Below the pieces are notes generated by a model. It was not told the origin of the DNA, did not search any database, and saw only the letters and a program-made list of their open reading frames with translations. DNA of 11,215 nt, from contig JAEYTI010000196.1 of NCBI GenBank assembly GCA_023434145.1, positions 1-11,215 of the forward strand, read 5' to 3'. Origin of the DNA: Chloroflexota bacterium. Its GTDB lineage: Bacteria > Chloroflexota > Anaerolineae > Anaerolineales > Anaerolineaceae. The position numbers were made by a program, and so were the translations under genes. Positions 1 through 6,186 of the stretch are shown piece by piece. The stretch's first letter is position 1, and every line of letters begins with the position of its first letter.

Positions 1-179
1 GGGTGCGCCGGGGCAAAAAATTTGTTTCCCCCACTCCCCCACCCCAACAAACTGAAACACACCCTTGAAATGGGAAGTCATGCAACATTCTTAAAGAACA
101 TCAGTAATACGAGCCTGGCTAATTGGATACAGGATTTATTCAATCAGGGATGTTTGGTAATGGGTGAATGGTGCTCAAA
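1..179. other. Gene-free stretch downstream of the GT87 gene
   Basis: No convincing coding frame, RNA gene or strong hairpin is visible here. A C-rich tract lies at about 27-45. The stretch follows the stop codon of the minus-strand glycosyltransferase, and I could not find a clear intrinsic terminator for that gene in it. Confidence 0.5.
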
Positions 180-1304
180 TTATGCCACGGAAGACTGAAT
201 GATTTTTTTATTAATCTGCATGGGCGAGACGATCAGTCCCACTCCTAGTATGATCAAGTTGATTACGGGGAAATAGGGAGGGATCAACAAGAAAAGCCAG
301 GCGACAATTTTTGTCCAGCCCTTTTTCTGCATTAAAAATAGAACAGTGGGAAGCAGTGGAAAAAGCGAATAGAACCAAGTAATCGGTAGGAGCGCCACAG
401 ACAAAAATGTAATGATGTGCCACAGCGTTGGGGTAATCTCAAGCTCGTTATGATACTCGCTCTTGTTCCATAGGAAGATAAGCGCAAGAAAGGTCAACAC
501 GAAAAGGATACCAAACCAGTCCGCGATCTCATAAGCTCTGAACAGAAGAGAGGAATTATCCGCTCGAAGCGTATTCTCAACCAGGGATGTTTTATTGGAT
601 TGGATCATCTGTTGGATTACGTTTGGAGAGATGAGGAAAACTGCCACCAATGTGCTGATCCATACAAGCCCAAAACCGAGGAAGGCTGACCACTTCCTAC
701 GTAGGAAAAAAATCGCCATGAAAATTGCCGGGAGATATTTGGTTAACGAGGCCAGGGCAATAAACATCCCGGCTGCTAATGGGTTCCGGTTTCGGTAGTG
801 GTACGCACAGGCACATCCTAACAACCAAAACGGGGTAAGCTGACCGATTGATCCGGCGGTCGGCATCCAAAGGATTGATGCAATTGTGACACAAACCGCT
901 GTTGACCAGGAATGGCCAAACAGCTTGATACTGACCATAGTCGCTGCCAGCATGCACCACGCCCAGATGGAAACCGCCACCTTTAGGGGAAGAAAGGCGA
1001 GGGGCGCGGTCAGTAAAAAGGCCGTCGGAGGATGCGTAGTAATTAAACCCTCCGATGAGCCAATAATGGAACCATCGATCGGCGTGTATGGATCCTTATG
1101 CTGTACCATTCGCTGGAAACCTACAAAATCCTGTCCGATCTCCGCGCTAATTTCACCGCGAAGGATCGAAACTGCCGCAAATGGTGAGAAGGGATAGCTC
1201 CACGTGATCCAGTGGCCTGGTGCAAACAGGAGGAAGATCAAAAATAACGGAAGAAGAATCAGTTTTGTAGGATAAGCTGTTTTAAGAGTTTTTTGTTTCA
1301 GCAT
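180..1304 (-). CDS. GT87-family (DUF2029) polytopic glycosyltransferase
   Basis: A 374-residue integral membrane protein with about nine to ten hydrophobic segments, the first at residues 14-30. The layout fits family GT87 (DUF2029), whose members transfer mannose or related sugars from a polyprenyl-phosphate donor on the outer face of the membrane. Seen in the sequence: an Asp-Phe pair at 59-60 in the first extracytoplasmic loop (candidate catalytic Asp), HPPTAFLL at 91-98, GQLTPF at 154-159, and the family-typical AAGMFIALASLTKYLP at 177-192, followed by an RRKW stretch at 202-205. The length is normal for the family. The ATG at 1304 has no obvious Shine-Dalgarno sequence. The gene lies downstream of the GT39-type gene on the same strand, but a 226-base gap holding a palindromic element separates them, so co-transcription is uncertain. 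The acceptor is unknown; cell-wall glycan or glycolipid is plausible. Confidence 0.82.
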   Translation of the reverse strand: MLKQKTLKTAYPTKLILLPLFLIFLLFAPGHWITWSYPFSPFAAVSILRGEISAEIGQDFVGFQRMVQHKDPYTPIDGSIIGSSEGLITTHPPTAFLLTAPLAFLPLKVAVSIWAWCMLAATMVSIKLFGHSWSTAVCVTIASILWMPTAGSIGQLTPFWLLGCACAYHYRNRNPLAAGMFIALASLTKYLPAIFMAIFFLRRKWSAFLGFGLVWISTLVAVFLISPNVIQQMIQSNKTSLVENTLRADNSSLLFRAYEIADWFGILFVLTFLALIFLWNKSEYHNELEITPTLWHIITFLSVALLPITWFYSLFPLLPTVLFLMQKKGWTKIVAWLFLLIPPYFPVINLIILGVGLIVSPMQINKKIIQSSVA

Positions 1305-1383
1305 AACAGGTACTTGTCTCTTTTATCATTGCTGGGTGGGTATTGGAATCCGCGCCCTGCTGTAGGATCTGCAATGATGATAT

Positions 1384-1470
1384 TTAGAACCTATCCCAAT
1401 AATGTTTTGTGTTTGTAGGGCGAGACGTAGTCTCGCACTACAAAATGACTATTCTGGGGATAGAATCTTA
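1384..1470. repeat. MITE-like palindromic element between the two glycosyltransferase genes
   Basis: The core is an inverted repeat with arms at 1412-1426 and 1430-1444 (TTTGTAGGGCGAGAC against its near-complement, one mismatch) around a 3-base loop. Outside it are imperfect outer arms: AGAACCTATCCCAATAAT near 1386-1403 and the complement of a similar CTATCCCCAGAATAG sequence near 1449-1463. A compact non-coding palindrome with nested terminal inverted repeats is what a miniature inverted-repeat element or REP-like repeat looks like. No transposase is present in the window. Its TTTGTAGTG end, read on the minus strand, is shared with the palindrome in the serS leader. Confidence 0.5.
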
Positions 1471-1530
1471 GAAATAACAAAGGGAAGAACCGGTAGAATT
1501 ATAATGGGTTGTTTCCTCCAGTGTATAACT

Positions 1531-3216
1531 TCAAGGTGTTTCATATAAGAAAAGCTGCACGCCATAATACTCTCGCTTTCGGATTAATTTCATTTTTGTT
1601 TCGATCGTTTGCGGGATGAATCCCTTTGGATCGGTATAAGCATTGTGGCTGTAAACCAGCCAGACCCGTTCCCGCCCGTTCAACAAGGAAATTAACCCGG
1701 GTATGTCGTTTTCGGTCATCTTTGGTTCGAGGATGCCGCTGGCGAACATATCCTCGGGGACGCCGTGTTTTTCTACCCGGATGGCGTACAGATCTTCATA
1801 CGTTCTGAAGTAATAGTCGAACGGGATTTGCACCCAGCCGGCGTTGAAAAGGATCAAATCGCCTTCTTCCACAAAGTTTGCGACATAGCCAGCCGGATTA
1901 AACCAATCCTCTTTTCGCGCGAACCTGTAATAGTCGGCAGTAGAGGAAAAGTTGTTTGTTATCAAAATTCCCACAACCAGCAGAATAAGAAAGCGGTATC
2001 TGAATTGAGCGATGCCGGCCGCCAGTACCAGCAGTACAGGAAGCGTGACCCAGAGCAGGGTTCGTTCAAGAAAAATTGGCCGCCAGATGCTCACGATCAG
2101 CTCTCCCAAAATCGGTATGGCGAACAGGGCGGCCAGGAACAAGAGCTGTGAAATTTTTCTTCGGAAATACACCAGCCCTAAACCAAGCACCACTGCATAC
2201 AGGATCCACATAATCCAAATCTGGCTGGCAAAACCGGGCGTTTGCTCATTTAGAAAAGCGCGAAGTGTCTGGAGAACAGTGGTCCAATCTGGTTTCGGCA
2301 CCCAAAACTCTTGATACACTCTGCTGGCTTGCTGGATGAAAGCAATTAACCACGGGCTCCATAGGATGAAGATGCCGAGCTGAGCCTTAAGCCAGTTCCC
2401 AAGAGAGGGGGATTGGAAGGCAAGTGGTGCCTCAGATCGCATTGACCGTTGAAAGGCGGATAGACCAAGAACGAAGATGTTGATCGCGACAAGGAAAAGG
2501 ACAGCCGTATTATGCGTGAGTAAGGTTGCAGCCGAGAAAACGATGAGCGCAACCCATGCCAGATCTGTCTCAATAGTTTTAATTGTCGACCAGCGAAGGC
2601 GCGCTATCCAGGCCCGCAATCCGGTTGTTTGGTGGGCATCGTCGATATAGCTGAATTCTTCGCTCGTGGTCGGTTTTTCTGGCTTGCCTGTACGCCAGGA
2701 TTTCCAATATTCTCGAAATTGGGCGCCGATGGGCCGGTTAGAGCGCGAATCTGTAAGCAGCCTGACCAGCGCATATATTGCAACAGCGACATTAAACGTC
2801 AGTAAGGTGTACATGCGCGTTTCTTGAGCGTAGCGGATATTAAAAGGCGAGAAAGCCAGCAACGCCGCCGCTACCAACCCAACCGCCACACCCGATATGC
2901 GTTTGCCAATCAGGTAAATCATCGGGATTGTGGCTGCGCCGAACAGTACAGAAAGCAGCCGGACCGAATAGGATGTATCTCCATAGCGGTTTATCCAGGA
3001 ATGGAGCAGGAGATAGTAAAGGGGTGGGTGCTGGTCGATCTGGACGATCCACCGCAGCATATCACCAACACCGTGGCTGGCCAGCCATACGCTGAACGAT
3101 TCGTCCAACCACATTCCTTTATTGTCGAGCAGGTAAACCCGTAACCCAACGCCAATCAACGTTGTGAAAATAACCAGCCAGGGCGCGAAGCCTTCAAAAT
3201 CGTATTCGTCGTTCAT
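1531..3216 (-). CDS. GT39/PMT-family (ArnT-like) glycosyltransferase
   Basis: A 561-residue polytopic membrane protein of the protein O-mannosyltransferase-like (GT39, GT-C fold) superfamily, which uses polyprenyl-phosphate-linked sugars. Seen directly: a first membrane segment at about 13-30, then GMWLDESFS at 34-42, which holds the Asp-Glu pair (38-39) expected for the catalytic acidic site. QHPPLYYLLLHSW follows at 62-74, and SPFNIRYAQETRMY at 123-136 matches the conserved second loop of the family. A charged, poorly conserved stretch at about 156-215 interrupts the membrane segments, which resume at about 219. A soluble C-terminal tail starts near residue 440. The ATG at 3216 is preceded by GAGG four bases upstream. 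The upstream region 3217-3423 carries no other gene. The substrate cannot be read from the sequence; cell-surface glycan, glycolipid or glycoprotein are all possible. Confidence 0.85.
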   Translation of the reverse strand: MNDEYDFEGFAPWLVIFTTLIGVGLRVYLLDNKGMWLDESFSVWLASHGVGDMLRWIVQIDQHPPLYYLLLHSWINRYGDTSYSVRLLSVLFGAATIPMIYLIGKRISGVAVGLVAAALLAFSPFNIRYAQETRMYTLLTFNVAVAIYALVRLLTDSRSNRPIGAQFREYWKSWRTGKPEKPTTSEEFSYIDDAHQTTGLRAWIARLRWSTIKTIETDLAWVALIVFSAATLLTHNTAVLFLVAINIFVLGLSAFQRSMRSEAPLAFQSPSLGNWLKAQLGIFILWSPWLIAFIQQASRVYQEFWVPKPDWTTVLQTLRAFLNEQTPGFASQIWIMWILYAVVLGLGLVYFRRKISQLLFLAALFAIPILGELIVSIWRPIFLERTLLWVTLPVLLVLAAGIAQFRYRFLILLVVGILITNNFSSTADYYRFARKEDWFNPAGYVANFVEEGDLILFNAGWVQIPFDYYFRTYEDLYAIRVEKHGVPEDMFASGILEPKMTENDIPGLISLLNGRERVWLVYSHNAYTDPKGFIPQTIETKMKLIRKREYYGVQLFLYETP

Positions 3217-3423
3217 TATCCCTCTGAAGTTGGCAGGTTGTTATGCAGCCGCAGGCAATGATCTGATCCCAGGCCAATCGGTTTATGAGGAACCCACAAA
3301 ACATCCAAAACCCGCCGAGTCTGTGCAGATAGCATCATTTTACAACGAATAATGATCGATTTCACAAATCGGGCAATTCGGTCTCTACCCTCTCTCACGA
3401 TTTGATAAAGTGCGCTGAAAGCA

Positions 3424-3448
3424 AAACAGCCGCGCGGTACGGCTGTTT
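3424..3448 (-). terminator. Probable intrinsic terminator after the AraC-type gene
   Basis: A perfect 9-bp inverted repeat, AAACAGCCG against CGGCTGTTT, with a 7-base loop. It starts 36 bases past the stop codon of the minus-strand AraC-type gene. On the minus strand the stem runs into TTTTGCTTT, a modest U-tract. The other strand has a comparably weak tract, so orientation is inferred from gene position. The rest of 3217-3483 contains no supported gene; a promoter for the GT39 gene should be there but I could not fix one. Confidence 0.6.
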
Positions 3449-3483
3449 CTTTGTTGTGTCCAAATGTACGCTTTACCGTTCGA

Positions 3484-4374
3484 TTAAGAATCGGTTGGTA
3501 GTTCGAGTTCGTTTTCTGGGCGTGTCTTCTTTACCGGTAACCAGAGTTCTACTTCAGTGAGCGCTTTGCAGCAGGGTGGAACCGCGCCGAAAGAAGCAAT
3601 CTCCAATGGGAAAGCCGGCTTGAGACCCGCTTTAGGCAGCCAGGTATGATACAGGTAGGTCCAGGTCAGCGGCAGATCAGCAAGGGGAGCCAGGTGGTTG
3701 ACACTTATATATTCTGCTGCGGGAAGGACGCGGGAGGCGAACACCGGCTCAACAGTTTCCTGGTGCTTTGTTTCAAAGCCGGCGAAGTAGAAAATTGAAT
3801 CCTCCTGCGCTTCAACGTGACTGGTGACCCCATAAAAGGTGTGATCTTGCCTCTCCGGCTTGCAGGAAAAGAAGTTCCCCAGAACGCGCCAAACCTGATC
3901 ACCCGCCTCGGGTTGATTCTTGAGGGAGGTCATTAGCCCAGTTATGTTGCGCTGATGACAAACGGTTAAATTCGGGCTCTGAAAGCTGGGATGATTGATG
4001 TGGTTCAGGTAAGCATAGGTGAAAGCAGGAATCAGGACATGGGGCGGTAGGATTCTCCGCTCACGCCATTGAACAGGTTGCAACCCGAACATCCGTTTAA
4101 AAGTTCGCGAAAAAGACTCATGGTTGTTGAACTGGTAATCGAGCGCGATTTCCACCACGCGGCTGTCGCTGGAAACCAGCTTGCGGGCTGCCTCAGCCAT
4201 TCGGCGGCGCATCAGGTAACCGTAAGGGGTATGCCTGGTCACGCGGTTGAATGTGCGAATGAAATGATAAAGTGAAAAACCGGCCGCACTGGCCATATCT
4301 GCGACCGTTACATCCTCACACAAGTGCGCTTCGATAAATTCAATTGCCCGATAGATGGGTTCCAGGTCACGCAT
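3484..4374 (-). CDS. AraC-family transcriptional regulator with C-terminal GyrI-like ligand-binding domain
   Basis: A 296-residue predicted DNA-binding regulator. The open frame extends up to 4521, but that extension overlaps the upstream gene in another frame and has no domain-like sequence. The ATG at 4374 gives MRDLEPIYRAIEFIEAHL, the usual beginning of an AraC DNA-binding domain. The two helix-turn-helix units lie at about 20-45 (VTVADMASAAGFSLYHFIRTF) and 70-95 (VVEIALDYQFNNHESFSRTF), with the typical tail FGLQPVQWR. Residues 140-296 form a GyrI-like/SOUL-type effector domain with RVLPAAEYISV, a TWLPKAGL helix and a closing EVELWLPVK strand, as in Rob- and BmrR-like sensors. The start is 7 bases past the stop of the upstream GyrI-like gene and has no Shine-Dalgarno sequence, which suggests translational coupling. 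The ligand and the targets are unknown; multidrug or stress sensing is the family precedent. Confidence 0.85.
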   Translation of the reverse strand: MRDLEPIYRAIEFIEAHLCEDVTVADMASAAGFSLYHFIRTFNRVTRHTPYGYLMRRRMAEAARKLVSSDSRVVEIALDYQFNNHESFSRTFKRMFGLQPVQWRERRILPPHVLIPAFTYAYLNHINHPSFQSPNLTVCHQRNITGLMTSLKNQPEAGDQVWRVLGNFFSCKPERQDHTFYGVTSHVEAQEDSIFYFAGFETKHQETVEPVFASRVLPAAEYISVNHLAPLADLPLTWTYLYHTWLPKAGLKPAFPLEIASFGAVPPCCKALTEVELWLPVKKTRPENELELPTDS

Positions 4375-4381
4375 AACGATT

Positions 4382-4921
4382 CTAGCACGCGGCGCGTACC
4401 GGCAGGTATACATCAAGGACGGACTCGCTAATCCGGTCCAGGCCTTTAAAGCGCTCATCGTAATATTGGAATGAAAACGAATGGATGCGCTCAAGGCCGG
4501 CTTCGCTAAGCCATCGGTCAATTGTATTTTCCCAGTCGGATAAAATTTCTTCGCCTTTCAGCGTAAAGACAGCATATTTTGTTGCGGGCAGTACCTTCAC
4601 CAGCAGCGCAACCGGTACTAATTCCAGGCGTTCTACCTGTACTCCGGCAAAAACTTCGAACTGTCCATTGGTGCTGGTCTCTTCTCCCCCAATATGAACC
4701 TCATAAAAGACGTTTGAGGCCAAGCGGTGAAGAATAGCATCCTCATGCTGGTTGAGGTATGCTATCAGGCGATTCCACGTGCGCCCAATCTGATTTTCCT
4801 CTGACCAGGGATCATTCACATCGAAGGGATCGCCATAAAACGACATGCCAACGAGCAGGATTTCGGGTTTATCGATACAGAACGGCTGCATATACAAATT
4901 ATAGTCGGTAGTTGATTTCAC
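4382..4921 (-). CDS. Stand-alone GyrI-like effector-binding protein
   Basis: A 179-residue soluble protein that resembles the GyrI-like small-molecule-binding domain (also called AraC effector-binding, and Cass2 in integrons) without any DNA-binding domain. Seen: FYEVHIGGEE at 72-81, FEVFAGVQVE at 88-97, KVLPATKYAVF at 109-119, the helix ENTIDRWLSEAGLE at about 131-144, and a closing LDVYLPVR strand at 169-176. The arrangement matches the C-terminal domain of the regulator encoded just downstream, so the two are probably paralogous sensors. The start taken here is a GTG with no clear Shine-Dalgarno sequence. An in-frame ATG at 4891 (residue 11) is an alternative, with TATAAT six bases upstream of it, which would fit a leaderless transcript. 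It is probably co-expressed with the regulator. Ligand sequestration, hydrolysis or chaperoning are all possible roles. Confidence 0.75.
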   Translation of the reverse strand: MKSTTDYNLYMQPFCIDKPEILLVGMSFYGDPFDVNDPWSEENQIGRTWNRLIAYLNQHEDAILHRLASNVFYEVHIGGEETSTNGQFEVFAGVQVERLELVPVALLVKVLPATKYAVFTLKGEEILSDWENTIDRWLSEAGLERIHSFSFQYYDERFKGLDRISESVLDVYLPVRAAC

Positions 4922-4955
4922 AGCATTAGGTGGATCGCCACGTGTAAGAACCGGC

Positions 4956-4988
4956 AGCGACCCACCCTTGCGTTTGTTCGCGGTCGCT
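4956..4988 (-). other. Weak hairpin between the TrmO-family and GyrI-like genes
   Basis: A 7-bp inverted repeat, AGCGACC against GGTCGCT, reinforced by an inner GCG/CGC pairing. Its first arm touches the stop codon of the TrmO-family gene. There is no U-tract, so it is not a convincing terminator. It may be an mRNA-stability or processing hairpin, or chance. Confidence 0.25.
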
Positions 4989-5491
4989 CAGTTTCCGAAG
5001 TCGACTTCATTGCTGGCGAAGAATTCGCCGGCATCTTCCATATAGTCCGGCCACCCCTTCAACCAATCTGCCACACGAACATCTCTTATACGATCCGACA
5101 GAGGGATGTAGGGCTTAAGATCGAGAATGGGCGTGCCGTCACTGGCATCGATCCAGGGGAGGAGGATGAGGCCCTTTTCTTCATCCACTGCCAACACAGG
5201 TACGGTTGTTAATGCGATGGGGTTGGGGCGGTAAGGCGACCGACAGGCAAATACACCGGCGATGGTACCGGGCGCATAAGGCAGCTCTGTCGTTAGAATG
5301 GCGCGTTGCGCGGCTGTATCTTCTTCATTGGCCCACCAAAAGACCATGATATGGCTGAACTGACGCATTTCTTTGAGCGCCGCGCGGAACGGCTTCAGGA
5401 TCTCCAGGCAAAAATTCCCATCAACGGCATGCACATAACCAATTGGATGGAGCTCGTAACATGGAGGGGTAGCGCGATTGGATTGGGACAT
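4988..5491 (-). CDS. trmO: TrmO/TsaA-family tRNA (t6A37) N6-methyltransferase, short form
   Basis: A 167-residue cytoplasmic protein of the UPF0066/TsaA family. TrmO uses S-adenosylmethionine to methylate N6-threonylcarbamoyladenosine at position 37 of tRNA-Thr. Seen: LHPIGYV at 14-20, the FSHIMVFWW strand at 45-53, the signature FACRSPYRPNPIALTTV at 81-97, and DASDGTPILDLKPYIPLSD at 115-133. The last two are the core SAM- and tRNA-binding motifs of the family. Compared with the usual FATRSPxRPNPIG, Thr is Cys and the final Gly is Ala. The protein covers only the N-terminal beta-barrel domain and lacks the C-terminal domain of the longer E. coli TrmO (about 235 residues). ATG at 5491 is supported by GGAG six bases upstream. 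It lies 66 bases upstream of the GyrI-like gene on the same strand. Family assignment is firm; the exact tRNA substrate is not. Confidence 0.82.
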   Translation of the reverse strand: MSQSNRATPPCYELHPIGYVHAVDGNFCLEILKPFRAALKEMRQFSHIMVFWWANEEDTAAQRAILTTELPYAPGTIAGVFACRSPYRPNPIALTTVPVLAVDEEKGLILLPWIDASDGTPILDLKPYIPLSDRIRDVRVADWLKGWPDYMEDAGEFFASNEVDFGN

Positions 5492-5744
5492 ACGGGACTC
5501 CGTTCGATATAGGTAATTTGGGTAGCGATATACACAGGTTACATCGTCCTATCGTCCCTGTCCTGATCGGGGTTGCGGTTTTATTTGCTAATTTATGCCG
5601 TTTTTCATCTCGGGTTGACTTTTTTTGCGCTGATCAAAGGTCACCACAGCCACTGCGCTTCAATAGATCCGGTGAGGTGACCGGTCCTGCCTGGGCGCGG
5701 AACGGTTTTCGTAGTCAGAGGTGGTTTGACTAACCTTTAAACAA

Positions 5745-5773
5745 AAAACAGCCGCAATGATTGCGACTGTTTT
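5745..5773 (-). terminator. Intrinsic terminator of tRNA-Glu
   Basis: Arms AAAACAG.CGCAA and TTGCG.CTGTTTT flank a 3-base loop just downstream of the tRNA. The one non-complementary position is a U-G wobble in minus-strand RNA but a C-A mismatch in plus-strand RNA. The minus strand continues into a T-run (CTGTTTTTTGTTT). Both facts point to minus-strand termination. The interval between here and the trmO start (5492-5744) shows no other supportable gene; the trmO promoter should lie there but I could not identify it. Confidence 0.85.
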
Positions 5774-5777
5774 GTAG

Positions 5778-5850
5778 TGCCCCCAAGGGGACTCGAACCC
5801 CTGTTTTGGCCTTGAGAGGGCCACGTCCTGGGCCGCTAGACGATGGGGGC
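5778..5850 (-). tRNA. tRNA-Glu (anticodon CTC)
   Basis: A 73-base cloverleaf can be drawn fully on the minus strand. The acceptor stem is GCCCCCA paired with TGGGGGC, the D-arm is GTCTAGCGGCCCAGGAC, and the anticodon stem TGGCC/GGCCA closes the loop CTCTCAA with CTC at 34-36. The variable region is 4 bases, and the T-arm is AGGGG-TTCGAGT-CCCCT with discriminator A. CCA is not encoded. The transcript appears monocistronic: near-consensus promoter 22 bases upstream and terminator 5 bases downstream. It decodes GAG and supplies Glu-tRNA. Confidence 0.97.
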
Positions 5851-5872
5851 GGAAACCATCAGAACGGACGGT

Positions 5873-5901
5873 ATTCTAACATGACCCTGTCCGTCTGTCA
5901 A
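5873..5901 (-). promoter_or_regulatory. Sigma-70-type promoter of tRNA-Glu
   Basis: TTGACA (5896-5901), 17-base spacer, TAGAAT (5873-5878) on the minus strand. The -35 box is perfect and the -10 box has one mismatch. Predicted transcription would start near 5866, leaving a leader of about 16 bases before the mature tRNA 5' end, consistent with RNase P processing. Confidence 0.88.
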
Positions 5902-5954
5902 TCATTTCCAAATATTTCTGTCGAATTCTCCTTTGGTAACCAGTTAGCCGGAAT

Positions 5955-6026
5955 GGGATTCGTAGTGTTTGGTGGTTGGTTTGCGGCGCTGCAAGCCGCA
6001 AACCAATAACCAAACACCACTTTTTT
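5955..6026. repeat. Long imperfect palindrome followed by a T-run, divergent intergenic region
   Basis: Arms at 5962-5987 and 5995-6020 are 26 bases each around a 7-base loop. Only three positions are not Watson-Crick pairs, one of them a G-U wobble in plus-strand RNA. Six T bases follow on the plus strand (6021-6026), so it has the form of a plus-strand intrinsic terminator, yet no plus-strand gene lies upstream. The head GGGATTCGTAGTGTTTG (5955-5971) matches that of the palindrome at 10758 with one mismatch. It may insulate the PIN-TRAM promoter from upstream transcription, or be a dispersed repeat. Confidence 0.65.
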
Positions 6027-6086
6027 GGAACGTTGCGCGATAAAGCGAACGAGAAATCCGCCGCTCCGCTTCTAATCCATTTCTAA

Positions 6087-6115
6087 TTGACGTTTTTGTA
6101 CACCCGTGCTATCAT
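6087..6115 (+). promoter_or_regulatory. Sigma-70-type promoter of the PIN-TRAM gene
   Basis: TTGACG (6087-6092), 17-base spacer, TATCAT (6110-6115), with a TG two bases upstream of the -10 box (6107-6108), i.e. an extended -10. Transcription should start near 6122, giving a leader of about 65 bases that ends in the ribosome binding site AAGGAG at 6169-6174. Confidence 0.78.
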
Positions 6116-6186
6116 CCTTGTACGAAGCGCACTTATAGCTCGTCATTTGTTCATTAACAAGTTTATAGAAGGAGTTATCAATCCCT

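Noticed and set aside
3216..3398. Minus-strand frame of 60 residues upstream of the GT39 gene
   Set aside because: No recognisable domain and no ribosome binding site seen; it is most likely leader or promoter DNA.
4375..4521. N-terminal extension of the AraC-type regulator to an ATG at 4521
   Set aside because: It overlaps the end of the GyrI-like gene in another frame and adds residues with no AraC-domain character; the ATG at 4374 starts at the normal domain boundary.
5639..5684. GGTCACC...GGTGACC inverted repeat as an operator
   Set aside because: Only seven bases with a long spacer, not near an identified promoter; could be chance.
5518..5733. Plus-strand frame of 71 residues between trmO and tRNA-Glu
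   Set aside because: No ribosome binding site or domain; the region is better explained as the trmO upstream region.
5761..6009. Plus-strand open frame of 82 residues
   Set aside because: Its first half is the antisense of tRNA-Glu; the peptide GTRTPVLALRGPRPGPLDDG comes from translating the tRNA complement.
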